Assembly: GCA_963377175.1 (NCBI GenBank)
Contig: CAUJNA010001024.1
Location: forward strand, 513,956-577,955
Direction: 5' to 3'
Source of the DNA: Effrenium voratum
Lineage: Eukaryota; Sar; Dinophyceae; Suessiales; Symbiodiniaceae
DNA length: 64,000 nucleotides
Shown: one piece after another, positions 62,764-64,000 of the stretch
How the letters are laid out: the number at the start of each line of letters is the position of its first letter
Numbering within the stretch: position 1 is the stretch's first letter
Made by a program: the position numbers and the translations under genes
The notes under the pieces: generated by a model
Database searches by the model: none
What the model was told of the DNA's origin: nothing
Seen by the model: only the letters and a program-made list of their open reading frames with translations

Positions 62764-64000
62764 GTGGCCGTTTCAAACAAAGGCCATTTGGGTGTGTCTT
62801 TTCTTGAAGGTACCCGTTTTTGGTGGTTTTACAGGGAAACCAAGGGAAAATTACCATCCTATTTTTTCTTTGGGGGGGAGGGCCCTAAAGAAGACACCGC
62901 CATTTCTTGGATGCTGGCATCGGGCCCCCATGGAGCCATCCCTTATGTGGCTTTGTTGCATGTGTATCCCATCCAGAAAAAAATATTGGCGCGGGAACAT
63001 ACCTCTCAATGGTTGGTTTGCCTTTAGTCGTGCTTGAAAACCACCCCAAGAAAGGTGCTTCAACGAAAAGGGGCACCCGGGTTACAATGTCAGAGGTTCT
63101 TATATTGCCCCTGCTGCATCATCGTGGCCGTTCACAAGGGGTTCCCATGAATTGGTGTACTGTTCGATGCGAAATGCAATGATGCCTGTATGATCGTTTG
63201 GGCATGTCTCAAAATTGGCGCACCCCCAAAACAGGATTCCATTTCCCTGTGGATTCCATTTAAACCAACCCAAAGAGGATCCTGAACAAAAGAGACACCA
63301 GTGTCCTGCCTTTTTTTTAAACATCGCCTCTGGGGGCCAGTGACAAAGAGAGCATCCTTGACGTGGGGCAGAGTAGAGACACCTGGAATGGGCACAACTG
63401 TTAGAAACAGCAAGCCGATATGTGCGGGTTTGACCTGCCAGTCTTGCTCATCTCCCAATCTAGGTCATGTGTGTGTGTGTGTGTGCGCGTGTGTTGGCAA
63501 GTACGGCAGCCACGGCAGAACTCTGCTTATGTTTGAGCAGTTCTAAGGAGCAGACTCGTGAATACATATGCCACACACTTGGAGGAAGTGGCTGCAGTTG
63601 GAGCCACCTCATACCCGCCATGATTTTTCATGGTTGAAACCCCGAAACGAAAAAGAACGGCGGCTGGTGCACAGAAAACTCGCAACCAAAAGAATGTCCA
63701 CCGAAGGCTCCTCCATAAATGCCAAGCTAAATGTCCACCAATCCAGTTTCTATATCCAACTCTCAAACTGCGCTGCTGAGGGTCAACGCGCTCTGCGTGG
63801 CTGCCAGGGAAGGGTGGTCCCGGCCTGGTTCATCGAGAGTCGGCCCCTTTGGGTTTGGGTGAAAAAAACACACACACCAGAATTGGTTTGGATGAAACCC
63901 TGACAACGATACGGAAATTCAGCCAAGAGCCCCTTTTTTCGTGGTTTTTTGGGGGGTTCGAATCCAAAGGACCAGTGTCGCTGTGATTGAAATGGATGCC
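62764..64000. other. no supported gene; GT microsatellite
   Basis: 63469-63497 is a (GT)n/(GC) run. Open frames at 62.8-63.0 kb (for example DTAISWMLASGPHG) show weak bias and no splice partners. Nothing else recognised. Confidence 0.45.

Overview
The window looks like nuclear DNA of a eukaryote, most likely a dinoflagellate (Suessiales or Symbiodiniaceae-like). The argument is structural, not a database hit. Long open frames are almost absent. Coding sequence appears as many small exons (about 30-210 bp, third codon positions rich in G/C) separated by introns of about 150-1300 bp. Nearly every usable acceptor is AG followed by G, and most donors that keep the frame are GC rather than GT. That intron style is known from dinoflagellates. 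There are no operons, Shine-Dalgarno sites, rRNA genes or CRISPR arrays. All convincing exons lie on the + strand. Exon ends below were read by eye from splice dinucleotides, phase and protein register, so single boundaries are provisional.

Layout. 1-1.4 kb is a satellite-like repeat with a higher-order period of about 582 bp. 1.8-6 kb (gene A) gives five phase-compatible exons for a small membrane-anchored protein with a Tyr/Gly/Gln/Pro-rich tail. 6-17.7 kb is mostly non-coding with a few isolated exon candidates. 17.8-29.4 kb, possibly to 33 kb (gene B), is a chain of exons for an unrecognised protein ending in a Glu/Asp-rich coiled part. 33.7-51.3 kb is the strongest gene: about 21 exons that join in phase into roughly 580 codons of ankyrin repeats. 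52.3-56.6 kb carries exons that together resemble a Rab/Ras-type small GTPase with eroded nucleotide-binding motifs. They are in phase with the last ankyrin-gene exon, so the two may be one ankyrin-GTPase-like gene. 56.75-58.8 kb is a composite of four tandem arrays around a tRNA-like sequence. 59.0 kb holds one clear exon of unknown family. 60.9-62.3 kb is an internally deleted retroelement with an RNase H domain and split direct repeats (A1-body-B1-A2-B2), the layout of tyrosine-recombinase (DIRS/PAT/Ngaro-type) retroelements. 62.66 kb has another ankyrin-like exon.

Introns and spacers are crowded with short (about 90-145 bp) elements with terminal inverted repeats. At least eight families occur two to eight times each, the largest with ends GGCTGTGGGTCAAAA. 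They look like MITEs or introner-type elements and explain much of the intronic sequence. The most interesting items are the split-repeat retroelement, the GC-AG-rich ankyrin gene with its possible GTPase-like extension, and the repeated short inverted-repeat elements inside its introns.
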